Of a stretch of 64,000 nt of DNA, positions 45,553 through 54,013 are shown in pieces; positions within the stretch are counted from its first letter, which is position 1, and every line of letters begins with the position of its first letter. The notes under the pieces were generated by a model. That model was not told where the DNA came from. It ran no database searches and saw only the letters and a program-made list of their open reading frames with translations. The stretch lies in NCBI RefSeq assembly GCF_000369525.1, contig NZ_KB850070.1, positions 449,668 to 513,667 on the forward strand. Reading direction: 5' to 3'. This DNA comes from Acinetobacter higginsii. GTDB taxonomy: Bacteria; Pseudomonadota; Gammaproteobacteria; Pseudomonadales; Moraxellaceae. Position numbers and translations under genes: made by a program.

Positions 45553-46373
45553 TTTGACTTTACCATTTGCTGTTCAAATCGTTTATAAAGAAGCAAACCC
45601 AAAAATAAACCACCTATTATCCATAAAAATACATATGACAAGGACACTCCCTGCGCTATAGGGTATGTTGAAGCAATACTATGCCTCATCAATTCGAAAA
45701 TATGTACTAATGGATTCCATAATAAATACTTTTGATACTCAGCAGGAATAATATGTATTGAATAAAGAACACCGGATAAAAGGTAAAGTATAAAAAATAT
45801 TCTCGATACGAATTTATTAATTTCTTGTGAAATATGACCTATGACAAGGAGAATCAGCCCAATACTCATAGTAAATAAAAACAATACTAACCAATAACCT
45901 AATAATTGAGGAATCGCAGCGCTGCTTATATGAAAACCAAACCAGACTAAAATCAAGCTAAACAGTACATAAACAATAAAATGTAATAAAAGTTCTAAAA
46001 AACCTCGTGCCATTAAAGTATCTATTGGTTTTACTGGGCGATAACTAAATAATCCTTTATTTGCCTGAACAGCTCCAAGAGCTTGCGTTGCAATTTTTCT
46101 AAACATGAAAAAAGGTAATATTCCATTTATTAAGAATATTTCAAACTCCATACCAGGGATCATTCTTTGGCGAAGTGTTCCAAATAGCACCAGCATAAAA
46201 CCGATATGCAAGGCTGGCTCAATTAATATCCAGAAATAACCAAGACGATATTGGCCAAAACGGGTTTGCAACTCGCGTAAAAAAAGTGCACGAACTGAAG
46301 CATACATCACTTGCAATCCGCCACGGGGCTTTAACCGTGGTAATCCTTTTAAACTGGATGTTTGCTCATCCAT
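45549..46373 (-). CDS. kpsM: Capsule ABC transporter permease KpsM
   Basis: The 274-residue ABC-2 permease has six predicted membrane helices after a cytoplasmic N-terminus with the family motif SVRALFLRELQTRFGQYRLGYFWILIEPALH. A central VKPIDTLMARGFLELLLHFIVYVLF and the late NPLVHIFELMRHSIASTYP also fit KpsM/CtrC/BexB. It forms the inner-membrane channel for the capsule. It is the first gene of the long reverse unit; AGGGGG lies 5 nt before the ATG. The roughly 300 bp upstream should hold the main promoter, and no JUMPstart element was found there. Confidence 0.93.
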   Translation of the reverse strand: MDEQTSSLKGLPRLKPRGGLQVMYASVRALFLRELQTRFGQYRLGYFWILIEPALHIGFMLVLFGTLRQRMIPGMEFEIFLINGILPFFMFRKIATQALGAVQANKGLFSYRPVKPIDTLMARGFLELLLHFIVYVLFSLILVWFGFHISSAAIPQLLGYWLVLFLFTMSIGLILLVIGHISQEINKFVSRIFFILYLLSGVLYSIHIIPAEYQKYLLWNPLVHIFELMRHSIASTYPIAQGVSLSYVFLWIIGGLFLGLLLYKRFEQQMVKSK

Positions 46374-46636
46374 CCGACCCCCTGTAAGTGCTTAATCTTT
46401 GCACTAGCCTTATTTTCCAGCGAAGCTTAAATTATTTTTTCGAAAAGTTAAAGTTTCAAAATGTTCCATAATTTCTAAATACGAGAAAGTTCTTCTATTA
46501 AAAAATGTCAAATCATGGCACGGATTAAAGCAGAAAAGATCAGTAGATCACAGAGATAACTAAAATATATATCTTTCAAAAAGTTATAAACCGAAAGTCA
46601 ACCACCCCAATGTGCAAGGTAGGGAAAAATAGTGTA
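46374..46636 (-). promoter_or_regulatory. Upstream region of the kps-leg unit
   Basis: This A+T-rich gap between rraB and kpsM must contain the main capsule promoter. On the reverse strand TTGAAA followed after 17 bp by AATAAT is one weak candidate, about 90-120 bp upstream of kpsM. A consensus TTGACA near 46500 has no good -10 at normal spacing. I found no JUMPstart/ops motif (GGCGGTAG), so RfaH-type control is not indicated. No gene is visible. Confidence 0.35.
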
Positions 46637-46665
46637 GTGAATTGTTATTTTCAATAACAATTCAC
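46637..46665. terminator. Hairpin terminator downstream of the RraB-like gene
   Basis: A perfect 13-bp stem (GTGAATTGTTATT at 46637-46649, complement at 46653-46665) with a 3-nt loop begins 10 bp after the stop of the reverse RraB-like gene. On the reverse strand a T-rich stretch follows a few bases later. It would isolate the capsule promoter from upstream transcription. Confidence 0.65.
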
Positions 46666-46674
46666 ATAATTAAG

Positions 46675-47040
46675 TTACTCGTCTTCGTCGTAAATATAGC
46701 TCATACAACCCCAACCATCATACTCGCCATTGAACTCTTTGGCGATCTTGGTCATCCATTCTTCCAAGTCTTCAATATCTTCATATTCCAAAATCATGTT
46801 GACATGAATGTTCAGCACCCAAAGATCTGAACCATCTGAGTGTACTTCTTCCTGAAAAAGTGAAATTTTTTGTTCTTGGTGTAAAAGATGTAAGGCACAT
46901 TTTTCAACCTGTTCTTGTTTTTCAAAAACAATTGAAAATTCGACTTCATGTGGCTCGTTGAGTTCATTACCATCTTCAACCATCTGCCATAGCACGTTGC
47001 CATTATCATTGTCTGGGAATTGGTCATAGTCGCGAGTCAT
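46675..47040 (-). CDS. RraB-family protein (RNase E regulator-like)
   Basis: The 121-residue acidic protein matches the RraB domain, with the N-terminal FPDNDNGNVLWQMVEDGNEL and, later, VEFSIVFEKQEQ and the EYDGWGCMSYIYDEDE tail. E. coli RraB binds RNase E and modulates mRNA decay. Whether this paralogue does so in Acinetobacter is unknown. It is monocistronic in appearance: 136 bp separate it from the next reverse gene, and a strong hairpin follows. The ATG at 47040 follows AAAGGATAT. Confidence 0.78.
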   Translation of the reverse strand: MTRDYDQFPDNDNGNVLWQMVEDGNELNEPHEVEFSIVFEKQEQVEKCALHLLHQEQKISLFQEEVHSDGSDLWVLNIHVNMILEYEDIEDLEEWMTKIAKEFNGEYDGWGCMSYIYDEDE

Positions 47041-47176
47041 ATAAATATCCTTTGTTGTGTTTTGGACTTGATATTTGGCTATAGATTAACCGATTTTTAT
47101 GTCATTTTTTAGACGGATTAATAGCAATATTGTAGTCAAAAAACGATCAAAGTAAACGTCCTGAGACTCCCGTGTC

Positions 47177-47650
47177 TCAACGTAATACGATGCTCAGTAC
47201 GATCTGATCAAGGCAAGCTATGCCATTTTCATAGATGGGTTCTGGATAGTCTCTAAAAACATCTCGCTCAATATGCGACAGACGAAAGCCACATTTTTGA
47301 TAAAGTGCTAGTTGATCCAGACTGGAGTTACCTGTTTTGACCCATAATGTTTGGATATTTTGATCTCTTGTATTTTCAATGGTAAATTGAATCAATGCCT
47401 TGGCAAGCCCCTGTTTTTGATAGCGTGAATCTACGGCTAGATTTTTAATTTCAGCTTGATCATCCGTTCTAAGTAAACAAAGTTGCGCAATGATTTGTGC
47501 CTGATCATTCAACATGATGAACAGATTCGACTGCAATAAATAGGTTAAGACCTGTTGCCAACTTGGATCGGCCTCTAATAAAAGTGCCTTTAATTGACTT
47601 TGCTGTATCTCTGAAAGTGCTGCCCATTCAGTATATTGAATCGAATACAT
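47177..47650 (-). CDS. GNAT-family N-acetyltransferase
   Basis: The 157-residue single-domain acetyltransferase has the acetyl-CoA pyrophosphate loop in VDSRYQKQGLAKALIQF (motif A, about residues 74-90) and the C-terminal LALYQKCGFRLSHIERDVF of motif B. The substrate is unknown. It is 24 bp downstream of rluA in the same direction, so the two may be co-transcribed, but no functional link is evident. Confidence 0.78.
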   Translation of the reverse strand: MYSIQYTEWAALSEIQQSQLKALLLEADPSWQQVLTYLLQSNLFIMLNDQAQIIAQLCLLRTDDQAEIKNLAVDSRYQKQGLAKALIQFTIENTRDQNIQTLWVKTGNSSLDQLALYQKCGFRLSHIERDVFRDYPEPIYENGIACLDQIVLSIVLR

Positions 47651-47674
47651 GCGCTTGCCTATTTATTGTAGTGT

Positions 47675-48340
47675 TTAGAACTTTAGCTCAGAATGGATTT
47701 CGACTGCATGCATTTTTAAAGGATGTTTGAATGCCAGATAAGCCGCATGCAGCGCCATCCGTTGTAAATGAAACTTGGCTGGTTCAGGATGATAGAGTTT
47801 ATCGCCCATAATCGGATGGCCAATGTGCATCATATGTACGCGTAATTGATGCGAACGGCCTGTAACCGGCTCTAAACGGACACGGCTTTGATTGCTTACT
47901 TCATCATATTGCATGAGCTGAAATAGGGTCTTAGCGGGCTTACCCAACTCAAAGTGCACCATCTGACGCGGACGGTTTTCCCAATCGGTAATAAGTGGTA
48001 CTTCCACACTGCCCTCGCTTTGAATCTGTCCCTGTACCAAAGCCACATAGTATTTTTTGACAGTACGCGCCTGAAACATTTTACTGATTGCCACTTCTGC
48101 ATCACGGTGTTTAGCAAACATGAGTAAGCCCGAAGTTGCCATATCCAGACGATGCGTGACTTTGGCAGCAGGGTATTTTTCCAAAACACGTAAATAGGCA
48201 CTGTCCTGATGTTCAGGTAAACGCCCCATCACTGACAATAGCCCAGCAGGCTTATTGATCACCAGTAAATCATCATCTTCATAGACGATCTCTAAAGGAT
48301 CTTGTGGTGGTGTATAAATAAAATTGTCGTTTAGAGCCAT
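47675..48340 (-). CDS. rluA: RluA-type pseudouridine synthase
   Basis: The 221-residue protein lacks an S4 domain and starts with the catalytic domain (PLEIVYEDDDLLVINKPAGLLSV), as RluA does. The catalytic aspartate is in KVTHRLDMATSGLLMFAKH. PVTGRSHQLRVHMMHIGHPIMGDKLY is the second family signature. E. coli RluA modifies U746 of 23S rRNA and U32 of four tRNAs. Length (219 residues in E. coli) supports RluA over RluC/D, though other short RluA-family members exist. Confidence 0.83.
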   Translation of the reverse strand: MALNDNFIYTPPQDPLEIVYEDDDLLVINKPAGLLSVMGRLPEHQDSAYLRVLEKYPAAKVTHRLDMATSGLLMFAKHRDAEVAISKMFQARTVKKYYVALVQGQIQSEGSVEVPLITDWENRPRQMVHFELGKPAKTLFQLMQYDEVSNQSRVRLEPVTGRSHQLRVHMMHIGHPIMGDKLYHPEPAKFHLQRMALHAAYLAFKHPLKMHAVEIHSELKF

Positions 48341-48436
48341 GGCAACAGAACAAATTGAATCAGGTACAGGATGGGGAGTGATTATAGTTGCGCCAACAGC
48401 TTTCGCAACCGCTGATTTTCCTCATCACTGTTACGA

Positions 48437-48889
48437 TCAAGACGGTGTTTTCAACCCCTTGCCCAAGCCTTGTTTATAGATCTCTTCTAATGTGGCAATG
48501 TCCCGATTTAAAAATGCAATCAGATAATCTTTGACACGCGCCAAGCTCAATTGTTTAAACGAAATGCTGTCTTTGCTTTTACGCGTGACCAAGCCAAACA
48601 AATCTTTTTTAGGAATGATGACGGGAATATCACTGTCCAGTTTGAATTCAAGCTGCTGTGACTTGGCATAGGCATCAAGGGTAATGGAAATGGTCTGTTC
48701 TGTCCGATGATCGCTGACAATAAAACTGGTATCGGCACCATTGAGTTGTAATTGACGAACCAACTGCTGACGCCAAGTCATCTCGTCAAACTTGGTTAAA
48801 ATCGTTGCCAAATCAAAGCGACCGACATGATCGATGTCATTGTGATTCATTTGATGTGGATAGCGGATTTTAAGCTCGAACTCGTTCAT
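48437..48889 (-). CDS. Conserved hypothetical protein
   Basis: The 150-residue soluble protein is moderately charged, has no signal peptide or membrane segment, and begins MNEFELKIRYPHQMNHNDIDHVGRFDL. It shows mixed alpha/beta character and a basic tail (YKQGLGKGLKTPS). I do not recognise a family. It lies 96 bp upstream of rluA in the same orientation. Even codon use and typical composition suggest a real gene. The start ATG at 48889 is the only good candidate. Confidence 0.6.
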   Translation of the reverse strand: MNEFELKIRYPHQMNHNDIDHVGRFDLATILTKFDEMTWRQQLVRQLQLNGADTSFIVSDHRTEQTISITLDAYAKSQQLEFKLDSDIPVIIPKKDLFGLVTRKSKDSISFKQLSLARVKDYLIAFLNRDIATLEEIYKQGLGKGLKTPS

Positions 48890-49459
48890 TATAGTGCTGA
48901 CCTATAGCTGTGATTTTTTGATTTATTAATATAAAAATAATTATATCACTTTGTTTTTTAATATAAAAATATCGACTTATATTCACAATATTCAGATTAC
49001 AGGATTAGTTTCACACTCAGTTTTAGTTTTATTGATCTAGTTTTTATTATTTTGATCGAATTATTGATGTTCTCTTCAATTAAATTTTTTAGGGTATCAA
49101 GGGAAAACAGAGGTTGTTTACTTCAACACCTATGACTTTGTAAGCCATAACCTTTGCCTATAAACTTTTGATCTATAGCGTCCTAAGCCGAATCGAGACC
49201 TTTTGGGTTCGTACACACTTGCTTTATAAGCGTCGGTGCATGCTACTCTTTTCGATCCCTTTCACACCCTTGAGACATAGTTTAGGCAGATCACGGTGGG
49301 ATTGTTTTCCTAAAAACTGCTATTTTTAGCAATCAATGAAATAATTTTGCATACTCTATTCTAAAAGTCAAAATATTTCCCATATCTAATAAAAAACCAC
49401 GATTTATATTCCGATAAATTCAAATTTACATGTGTATTTTTTCAAATAGAACTTCTCAC
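48890..49459. other. 570-bp intergenic region without recognised gene
   Basis: The stretch is A+T-rich at both ends with a more mixed core at about 49120-49300. I see no protein gene with a start and ribosome-binding site, no tRNA and no clear terminator. A short TGCTA/TAGCA hairpin lies near 49320. An sRNA or a decayed gene remains possible. Confidence 0.4.
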
Positions 49460-50347
49460 CTAAGCCCAAATCACCATAATCGCAGCCACAATCACCAGCC
49501 ATAAACCTAAATGATCAGTTTTAGCGAGCTTTTCCTTAAAAAAGAAAGCCGAGATCAATAGACTAAATAGAATTTCGACCTGCCCCAGTGTTTTGACAAT
49601 TGCCACGGTTTGCATACTCATGGCACTAAACCAGCCGACGGACGCCAAAAAGCTACAGATACTCACTCTTAAGGTTAAGCCAACCCGTTGCCACATTTTA
49701 TATAGCGTTGGGCGGCTAAAAAATCCGAGATAGATCAGCAATACAATGCATTGAAAGCTGATCAAACTGCACAACACCCATGCAGCACGATGTAAGAATG
49801 GCAACATGCTTAGTTCTAAACTGGCTTCACGCACCAACAAAGAAGTGATCGCAAAGCAAAGCCCGCTACCGAGTCCAATCATCAAGGTTTTGAAAGACAG
49901 ATCAGACTGTTGCTTGCCTTTACTGAGTAAGAATACTGCAAGTCCTCCAATCACGACCCCGATCCAGCCCCATGTACTGAGATGTTCCTGTAAGAACAGC
50001 ACACCGACCAAGGCCGCCAAGATCGCTTCACTTTTTGCAAGTCCGACACCAATGGCATAGTTCTTTTGTTGAAATAGTTTCACCATCAAGGCAGTGGCAT
50101 AGATCTGGCTAATACCTGCAATCACGATATAGAGCCAGAATTTATCGGAAAAATGCACAGGCGCTGTGACAGGTTGATGCCAATAGAGAAAGGCTAAATA
50201 ACTAAAGGCAAAAATGGGCGAAAAGATGAATCGCGCTAGCGTAGTACCGTACACATCCACGCTGGTACTAAGTTGTTTTTGAAATGCATTGCGCCAAGCT
50301 TGCATAAATGCAGCCATGAGAGTGAACAGAATCCAAGTGATCATCAT
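49460..50347 (-). CDS. EamA/DMT-family membrane transporter
   Basis: The 295-residue protein has ten hydrophobic segments in two repeats (N-terminal WILFTLMAAFMQAWRNAFQKQ; second repeat beginning LMIGLGSGLCFAITSLLVREA). AILAALVGVLFLQEHLSTWGW and SLLISAFFFKEKL are the paired repeat motifs of the family. It exports or exchanges an unknown small metabolite. A double ATG lies at 50347/50344. It differs clearly from the other EamA protein at 10569-11465 and is flanked by large gaps, so it is probably monocistronic. Confidence 0.78.
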   Translation of the reverse strand: MMITWILFTLMAAFMQAWRNAFQKQLSTSVDVYGTTLARFIFSPIFAFSYLAFLYWHQPVTAPVHFSDKFWLYIVIAGISQIYATALMVKLFQQKNYAIGVGLAKSEAILAALVGVLFLQEHLSTWGWIGVVIGGLAVFLLSKGKQQSDLSFKTLMIGLGSGLCFAITSLLVREASLELSMLPFLHRAAWVLCSLISFQCIVLLIYLGFFSRPTLYKMWQRVGLTLRVSICSFLASVGWFSAMSMQTVAIVKTLGQVEILFSLLISAFFFKEKLAKTDHLGLWLVIVAAIMVIWA

Positions 50348-50488
50348 AAGCTTGAACGCAATATTATAAGTGCCGCTAATTTACGCTGTTCTGCTTATTT
50401 TTTCGATGGTCATCTTCAAATCTTAAGTTCTACTGCATATTTTTCACAAGCAATTGCAACTCTAGCCTGTGTTCATTCAATCCATCAT

Positions 50489-51193
50489 CTATTGTTTCTT
50501 CTTGCTCATTTCAGTCAGTAGGTCGAGCTGTATTTCCTGAATTTTTGCCAACCTATCCCATTGATGCATAAGCAGATGATCCATTTTCTCATGTAAGTTA
50601 TGGATTTCCAGCTCTGCTTTGAGATTCACCTTATAATCATTTTCTGAGCGTAAACGGTCTTTAGCTTCCTGACGGTTTTGGCTCATCATAATAATCGGAG
50701 CTTGTACTGCAGCCAAACAAGATAAGATCAGATTCAACAGAATAAAGGGATAAGGGTCCGCAGGATGTTTCACCATAACCACGGTATTGACCAAAATCCA
50801 AATCGCCAGAAAAGCGGCAAAACAAATCAGGAATGTCCAGCTCCCACCAAATGATGCGATTTTATCTGCCAGCCGTTCGCCCAAGGTCCAATCTTGATCA
50901 AATTTACTTTCTATATTCTTATTAATTAAATCATGATGTTGCATACTCTGTAATACATCATTCTCTAGATTTGAAACTTCACCTTGTTCTGAATTTAACA
51001 GTGAATGTACATATTGCATTCGATACTTGGTTAAATCGGGTAGACAAATATAATCCTGTGCCCCCCATTCTGGAAAATCCTGCTCAATTTCTTCTGTAAT
51101 GACCCGACGCAGCGTTCCAAGTGGGATCAAACTTTTAATAGAAAAGCTTTTTTTACAAACAATACAGTTTTGACACTCAGTTTTCCCATTCAT
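50489..51193 (-). CDS. DUF1003 membrane protein
   Basis: The 234-residue protein has a soluble N-terminus with two CxxC-like cysteines (ECQNCIVCKK), then ADKIASFGGSWTFLICFAAFLAIWILVN and PYPFILLNLILSCLAAVQAPIIMMSQNRQ. These two membrane segments and the PFILLN...QAPIIMMSQNR signature define DUF1003. A C-terminal coiled region (ENDYKVNLKAELEIHNLHEKMDHLL) follows. Function is unknown in this family. The N-terminal cysteines could bind metal. Confidence 0.8.
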   Translation of the reverse strand: MNGKTECQNCIVCKKSFSIKSLIPLGTLRRVITEEIEQDFPEWGAQDYICLPDLTKYRMQYVHSLLNSEQGEVSNLENDVLQSMQHHDLINKNIESKFDQDWTLGERLADKIASFGGSWTFLICFAAFLAIWILVNTVVMVKHPADPYPFILLNLILSCLAAVQAPIIMMSQNRQEAKDRLRSENDYKVNLKAELEIHNLHEKMDHLLMHQWDRLAKIQEIQLDLLTEMSKKKQ

Positions 51194-51310
51194 GTCCTAC
51201 CCTCTCTTTCTGAGATTTATTCATTTATCTGGTTATTGTTATTCAATTTTATCCTGCGACATCCAGTTGCCCGTGATGCTTTTGTAAGCCTTAGCCAAAA
51301 AGATCATATT

Positions 51311-51550
51311 TTAGAGCAGCTTTAAAGCAAGATAAGGCGCGAGACCGAATAATAAGATACCGATTTTATAGATTGCCATGCCACCATAATGAATTGCATC
51401 AAACTGTTGCTCGGAGAGACTAAACCAGCGCCCATGCAGTCGCTTGATTGAATCTTTTGCAAAGATAAAGACCAAGAACCAAATGATTAAAACGATATAA
51501 TTCAAGATCATCATGTAAAGAAAAAATTGTGTGAGTTGGAAAGTGTGCAT
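51311..51550 (-). CDS. Small two-helix membrane protein (DUF6868-like)
   Basis: The 79-residue protein has two hydrophobic segments (FFLYMMILNYIVLIIWFLVFIFA and YKIGILLFGLAPYLALKLL) around a short hydrophilic loop RLHGRWFSLSEQQFDAIHY. The loop pattern is shared with a family of small, uncharacterised inner-membrane proteins. Starts at ATG 51550 behind GGAGGGAAAC. Function unknown. Confidence 0.65.
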   Translation of the reverse strand: MHTFQLTQFFLYMMILNYIVLIIWFLVFIFAKDSIKRLHGRWFSLSEQQFDAIHYGGMAIYKIGILLFGLAPYLALKLL

Positions 51551-51677
51551 GACTGTTTCCCTCCATTTTATCGTTATTATTTTAAGCGCCTTTTATGATG
51601 CAAAACTTAAAATACTTCCCCCAACGCTTTGTACGAATCCAACAGATGGCAACCATCTTCAAAATAATTATTCGTCT

Positions 51678-52376
51678 TTAAAAACTTAAATAATCAAACT
51701 CTTTAATTTTCGATAAATAGATTGGGGCTTGATCAATTTTACTCCAATTCTCTTTAAATTTTGGATCACCTTCAAAGTCTTGGCTTAAATTTTCACGAAT
51801 CACTTTGTTTGCTGTTAAAAAGTTAATACTGGTTTGGCTTTCAACATAGGGCCCACGATTGCTTGAATCATCATAACCAATCAAGCGCAAATCATTGCCT
51901 TCCAAGCGAAATAGATAACGCCAATAGCCATAGCGTCCATGGGCAAAGTGTACATTCAGCACATTATTGTTAATTTCTAAGCTTATATCAGGGGCGAAAT
52001 AAACACCCCCCTCTTCATTTTCCGAGTAAAAACAATTTAAGTTACTGACAATCGGCTTGTATGTGCCTTTTTCATTGAGCAATACAACAACACCACGGCG
52101 GTTGATATCTAAACGACCACGATACTCATGCTCAACAAAAGCTTCGGGATCAGTTGCTTTAACCATCAGCACCACATCCTTCACGCCATCTTTATTCAAG
52201 TCACCTTCAATGGCTTTAAATAAGCGATATTTTGCAGGGATATAGGCTTGATAAGTGACTTGGTCTTTGCGTAGTTTAAGCTCTTCTACTGTCGGTTGCT
52301 CTTGAGCAAAGCTGACTTGTGGCAATATCGGTAAGCCTGAAAATACGAATAATGCGGCAATGAGTTGAGTTTTCAT
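51678..52376 (-). CDS. Secreted/periplasmic protein of unknown function
   Basis: From the ATG at 52376 the 232-residue product has a cleavable signal peptide (MKTQLIAALFVFSGLPILPQVSFAQ, predicted cut after the alanine). The motif GDLNKDGVKDVVLMVK resembles a calcium-binding FG-GAP/dockerin-type loop, as in periplasmic proteins with EF-hand-like repeats. The remainder is rich in aromatic and charged residues (FAHGRYGYWRYLFRLEG). An in-frame start eleven codons upstream would disrupt the signal peptide. No enzyme family is recognised. Confidence 0.65.
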   Translation of the reverse strand: MKTQLIAALFVFSGLPILPQVSFAQEQPTVEELKLRKDQVTYQAYIPAKYRLFKAIEGDLNKDGVKDVVLMVKATDPEAFVEHEYRGRLDINRRGVVVLLNEKGTYKPIVSNLNCFYSENEEGGVYFAPDISLEINNNVLNVHFAHGRYGYWRYLFRLEGNDLRLIGYDDSSNRGPYVESQTSINFLTANKVIRENLSQDFEGDPKFKENWSKIDQAPIYLSKIKEFDYLSF

Positions 52377-52441
52377 AAGTCCATCATTTTTTTTAATATT
52401 GAATAGCATTCACACCAAGCATTTATTTGCTCAGCACTAAC

Positions 52442-52960
52442 TCAGATTTTTTCTATTGCTTTATTTAAGACATACCTTTGAATCACTTGATCTAGGGTGA
52501 TTTCAGAATCAAGATAGCCATTATTTGCTTGAATCACTTTTGCTGAAGCCAAATTGGATTTATAGCAATGTATATGCAATTGCGTTAAGCCCAGCTCCCA
52601 CGCTTTCTGAATGGTAAGTTCCATTAACTTAGTACCTAAATTTTGTCTGCGTCTAGAAGGACGAATCCCTAAACCAATATGTCCACCACAATGTTGAATC
52701 TGTGCATTGAGCTGAGGTCGCAGATTAGACACACCAATAATTTCATTCTCATTGACTAGCCAATACGTCATATTGGCTACATGTCCTTCTTGTAAATACT
52801 GCCCTTTTTCATATTGTTCTAATTTATTCAAAAACTTGTCAAAATCTGTGTGATCGAAGTCCAATGTAAGCGGGTAACGTTCTTCCTCAGCAAGTTCATC
52901 AATATAGTCGTTATAACTCTGTTTAAACCTTGTGTGAGGTTTTACCAAACGAAGTGACAT
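52442..52960 (-). CDS. GNAT-family N-acetyltransferase
   Basis: The 172-residue protein has the acetyl-CoA binding loop GLGIRPSRRRQNLGTKLMELTIQKA (around residues 96-120), preceded by IIGVSNLRPQLNAQI. HIHCYKSNLASAKVIQANNGY is the motif B region. This resembles a subgroup of predicted acetyltransferases acting on small molecules. The substrate is unknown. It precedes the secreted protein gene by 65 bp in the same direction. Confidence 0.78.
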   Translation of the reverse strand: MSLRLVKPHTRFKQSYNDYIDELAEEERYPLTLDFDHTDFDKFLNKLEQYEKGQYLQEGHVANMTYWLVNENEIIGVSNLRPQLNAQIQHCGGHIGLGIRPSRRRQNLGTKLMELTIQKAWELGLTQLHIHCYKSNLASAKVIQANNGYLDSEITLDQVIQRYVLNKAIEKI

Positions 52961-53036
52961 CTACTTATAACTCCTAAAGAAGCGTTTTTCTTATCCGTAT
53001 TCACAATATAGAAATGATAGATTTGCAAATATAAGC

Positions 53037-53615
53037 TTATCGTGCAGGAGTGGCTTGCTCTTGACGTTTTGCATGAATCCAACGTGCGGCAACAATAATA
53101 AGAATAATCACCAAGACCGTAATCACCACAGGCATGATAAAGGCCAGAATCGATAACACGACCGAGCCAATCAACTCACCTGTCGAGATCACAAAGTTAC
53201 CCAACCCACCTGTGGTTGCCGTCGAGACCCCGCGTGCCGCTACGGTACTCATTTGCACCACACCTGCGGTTCCGCCACCGACAATCAGTGCAGCGGCCCA
53301 AGTGGCAAACTGGGACATTTCGCCACTGCTCACCGCCATCGTGGTCAGCGTACCTGCCACCACAGCCGCAGGTGTGGCGATGGTATCTAATAGATTATCT
53401 ACCCATGGCACATAGTAAGCTGCGATTTCACAGATTGTGGCAAAACCCAGTGCCATACATACCGATGGAAGTGCCAGCCATTCAAAGCCTTGAGCGGGTT
53501 GATACCACCCCATTAAGGTGGCAATGCTCATCGCTAATAGCGGTACAAAGACACGAAAACCACAGGCTGCGCTGAGTCCAACGCCAATACAAAGTCCTAA
53601 AATTGTTTCCATCAT
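53037..53615 (-). CDS. DUF4126 membrane protein
   Basis: The 192-residue, glycine- and alanine-rich protein has about five hydrophobic segments. It starts GLCIGVGLSAACGFRVFVPLLAMSIA and has EIAAYYVPWVDNLLDTIATPAAVVAGTL and GGGTAGVVQMSTVAARGVSTATTGGLGNF, the conserved blocks of the DUF4126 family. Function is unknown. A strong hairpin lies just upstream, terminating the zinc-ribbon gene. The reverse-complement frames here are open for long stretches but are shadows. Confidence 0.78.
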   Translation of the reverse strand: MMETILGLCIGVGLSAACGFRVFVPLLAMSIATLMGWYQPAQGFEWLALPSVCMALGFATICEIAAYYVPWVDNLLDTIATPAAVVAGTLTTMAVSSGEMSQFATWAAALIVGGGTAGVVQMSTVAARGVSTATTGGLGNFVISTGELIGSVVLSILAFIMPVVITVLVIILIIVAARWIHAKRQEQATPAR

Positions 53616-53675
53616 GGATTACCTTTCTATGCCTATGACAGGTCTTGTTATTTACATCTTATTTTTAAGGTAACA

Positions 53676-53703
53676 AAAAGCCCTATCAAGGGATAGGGCT
53701 TTT
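53676..53703. terminator. Rho-independent terminator
   Basis: AAAAGCCCTATC (53676-53687) pairs with GATAGGGCTTTT (53692-53703) around 4 nt. A-runs and T-runs flank it, so it can work in both directions. It lies 37 bp downstream of the reverse zinc-ribbon gene. Confidence 0.85.
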
Positions 53704-53739
53704 ATTCAAACAGTGGATAACTGTTTGGTATTTTGCGGC

Positions 53740-53883
53740 TTAGGCATTCTTACTGTTGAATTGATTGCCAAGGCATTTGGTACACGGAGGTAAACGATCA
53801 GTACCAATTTCTAAATAGGTGCGGTGTCCGCATTGAACACAAAAATAGAAGCCTGTTCCAGGTTTTTCGCCAGCAGTTACCAT
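53740..53883 (-). CDS. Small zinc-ribbon protein
   Basis: The 47-residue product reads MVTAGEKPGTGFYFCVQCGH and continues to a second CTKC pair. The four cysteines are arranged CVQC...CTKC about 17 residues apart, an ordinary zinc ribbon. The ATG at 53883 follows GGAGAACAAAG at good spacing, and a strong terminator follows the stop, so this short frame is a genuine gene. Similar very short zinc-ribbon proteins occur in acinetobacters and other gammaproteobacteria, where they are uncharacterised; nucleic-acid or protein binding is the usual guess. Confidence 0.75.
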   Translation of the reverse strand: MVTAGEKPGTGFYFCVQCGHRTYLEIGTDRLPPCTKCLGNQFNSKNA

Positions 53884-54013
53884 CTTTGTTCTCCATAGAT
53901 TTTAGAAATGGTACATATACTATAGCGTGATAGTTTTGATTATTTATTGACCTTTCCGACAAGTGGTGATGGCGGAAAGGTGAAGGGTGAGGGTTATTTA
54001 CAATTTAAACGAG

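Noticed and set aside
26321..46373. Wzx flippase or Wzy polymerase
   Set aside because: No gene here encodes a protein with 10-14 membrane helices of those types; the only multi-spanning protein is KpsM (six helices).
46374..46640. JUMPstart/ops element upstream of kpsM
   Set aside because: No GGCGGTAG-like motif or conserved surroundings found on either strand.
53134..53575. Forward frames opposite the DUF4126 gene
   Set aside because: Complement of an Ala/Gly/Val-rich membrane protein; low-complexity products and no start context.
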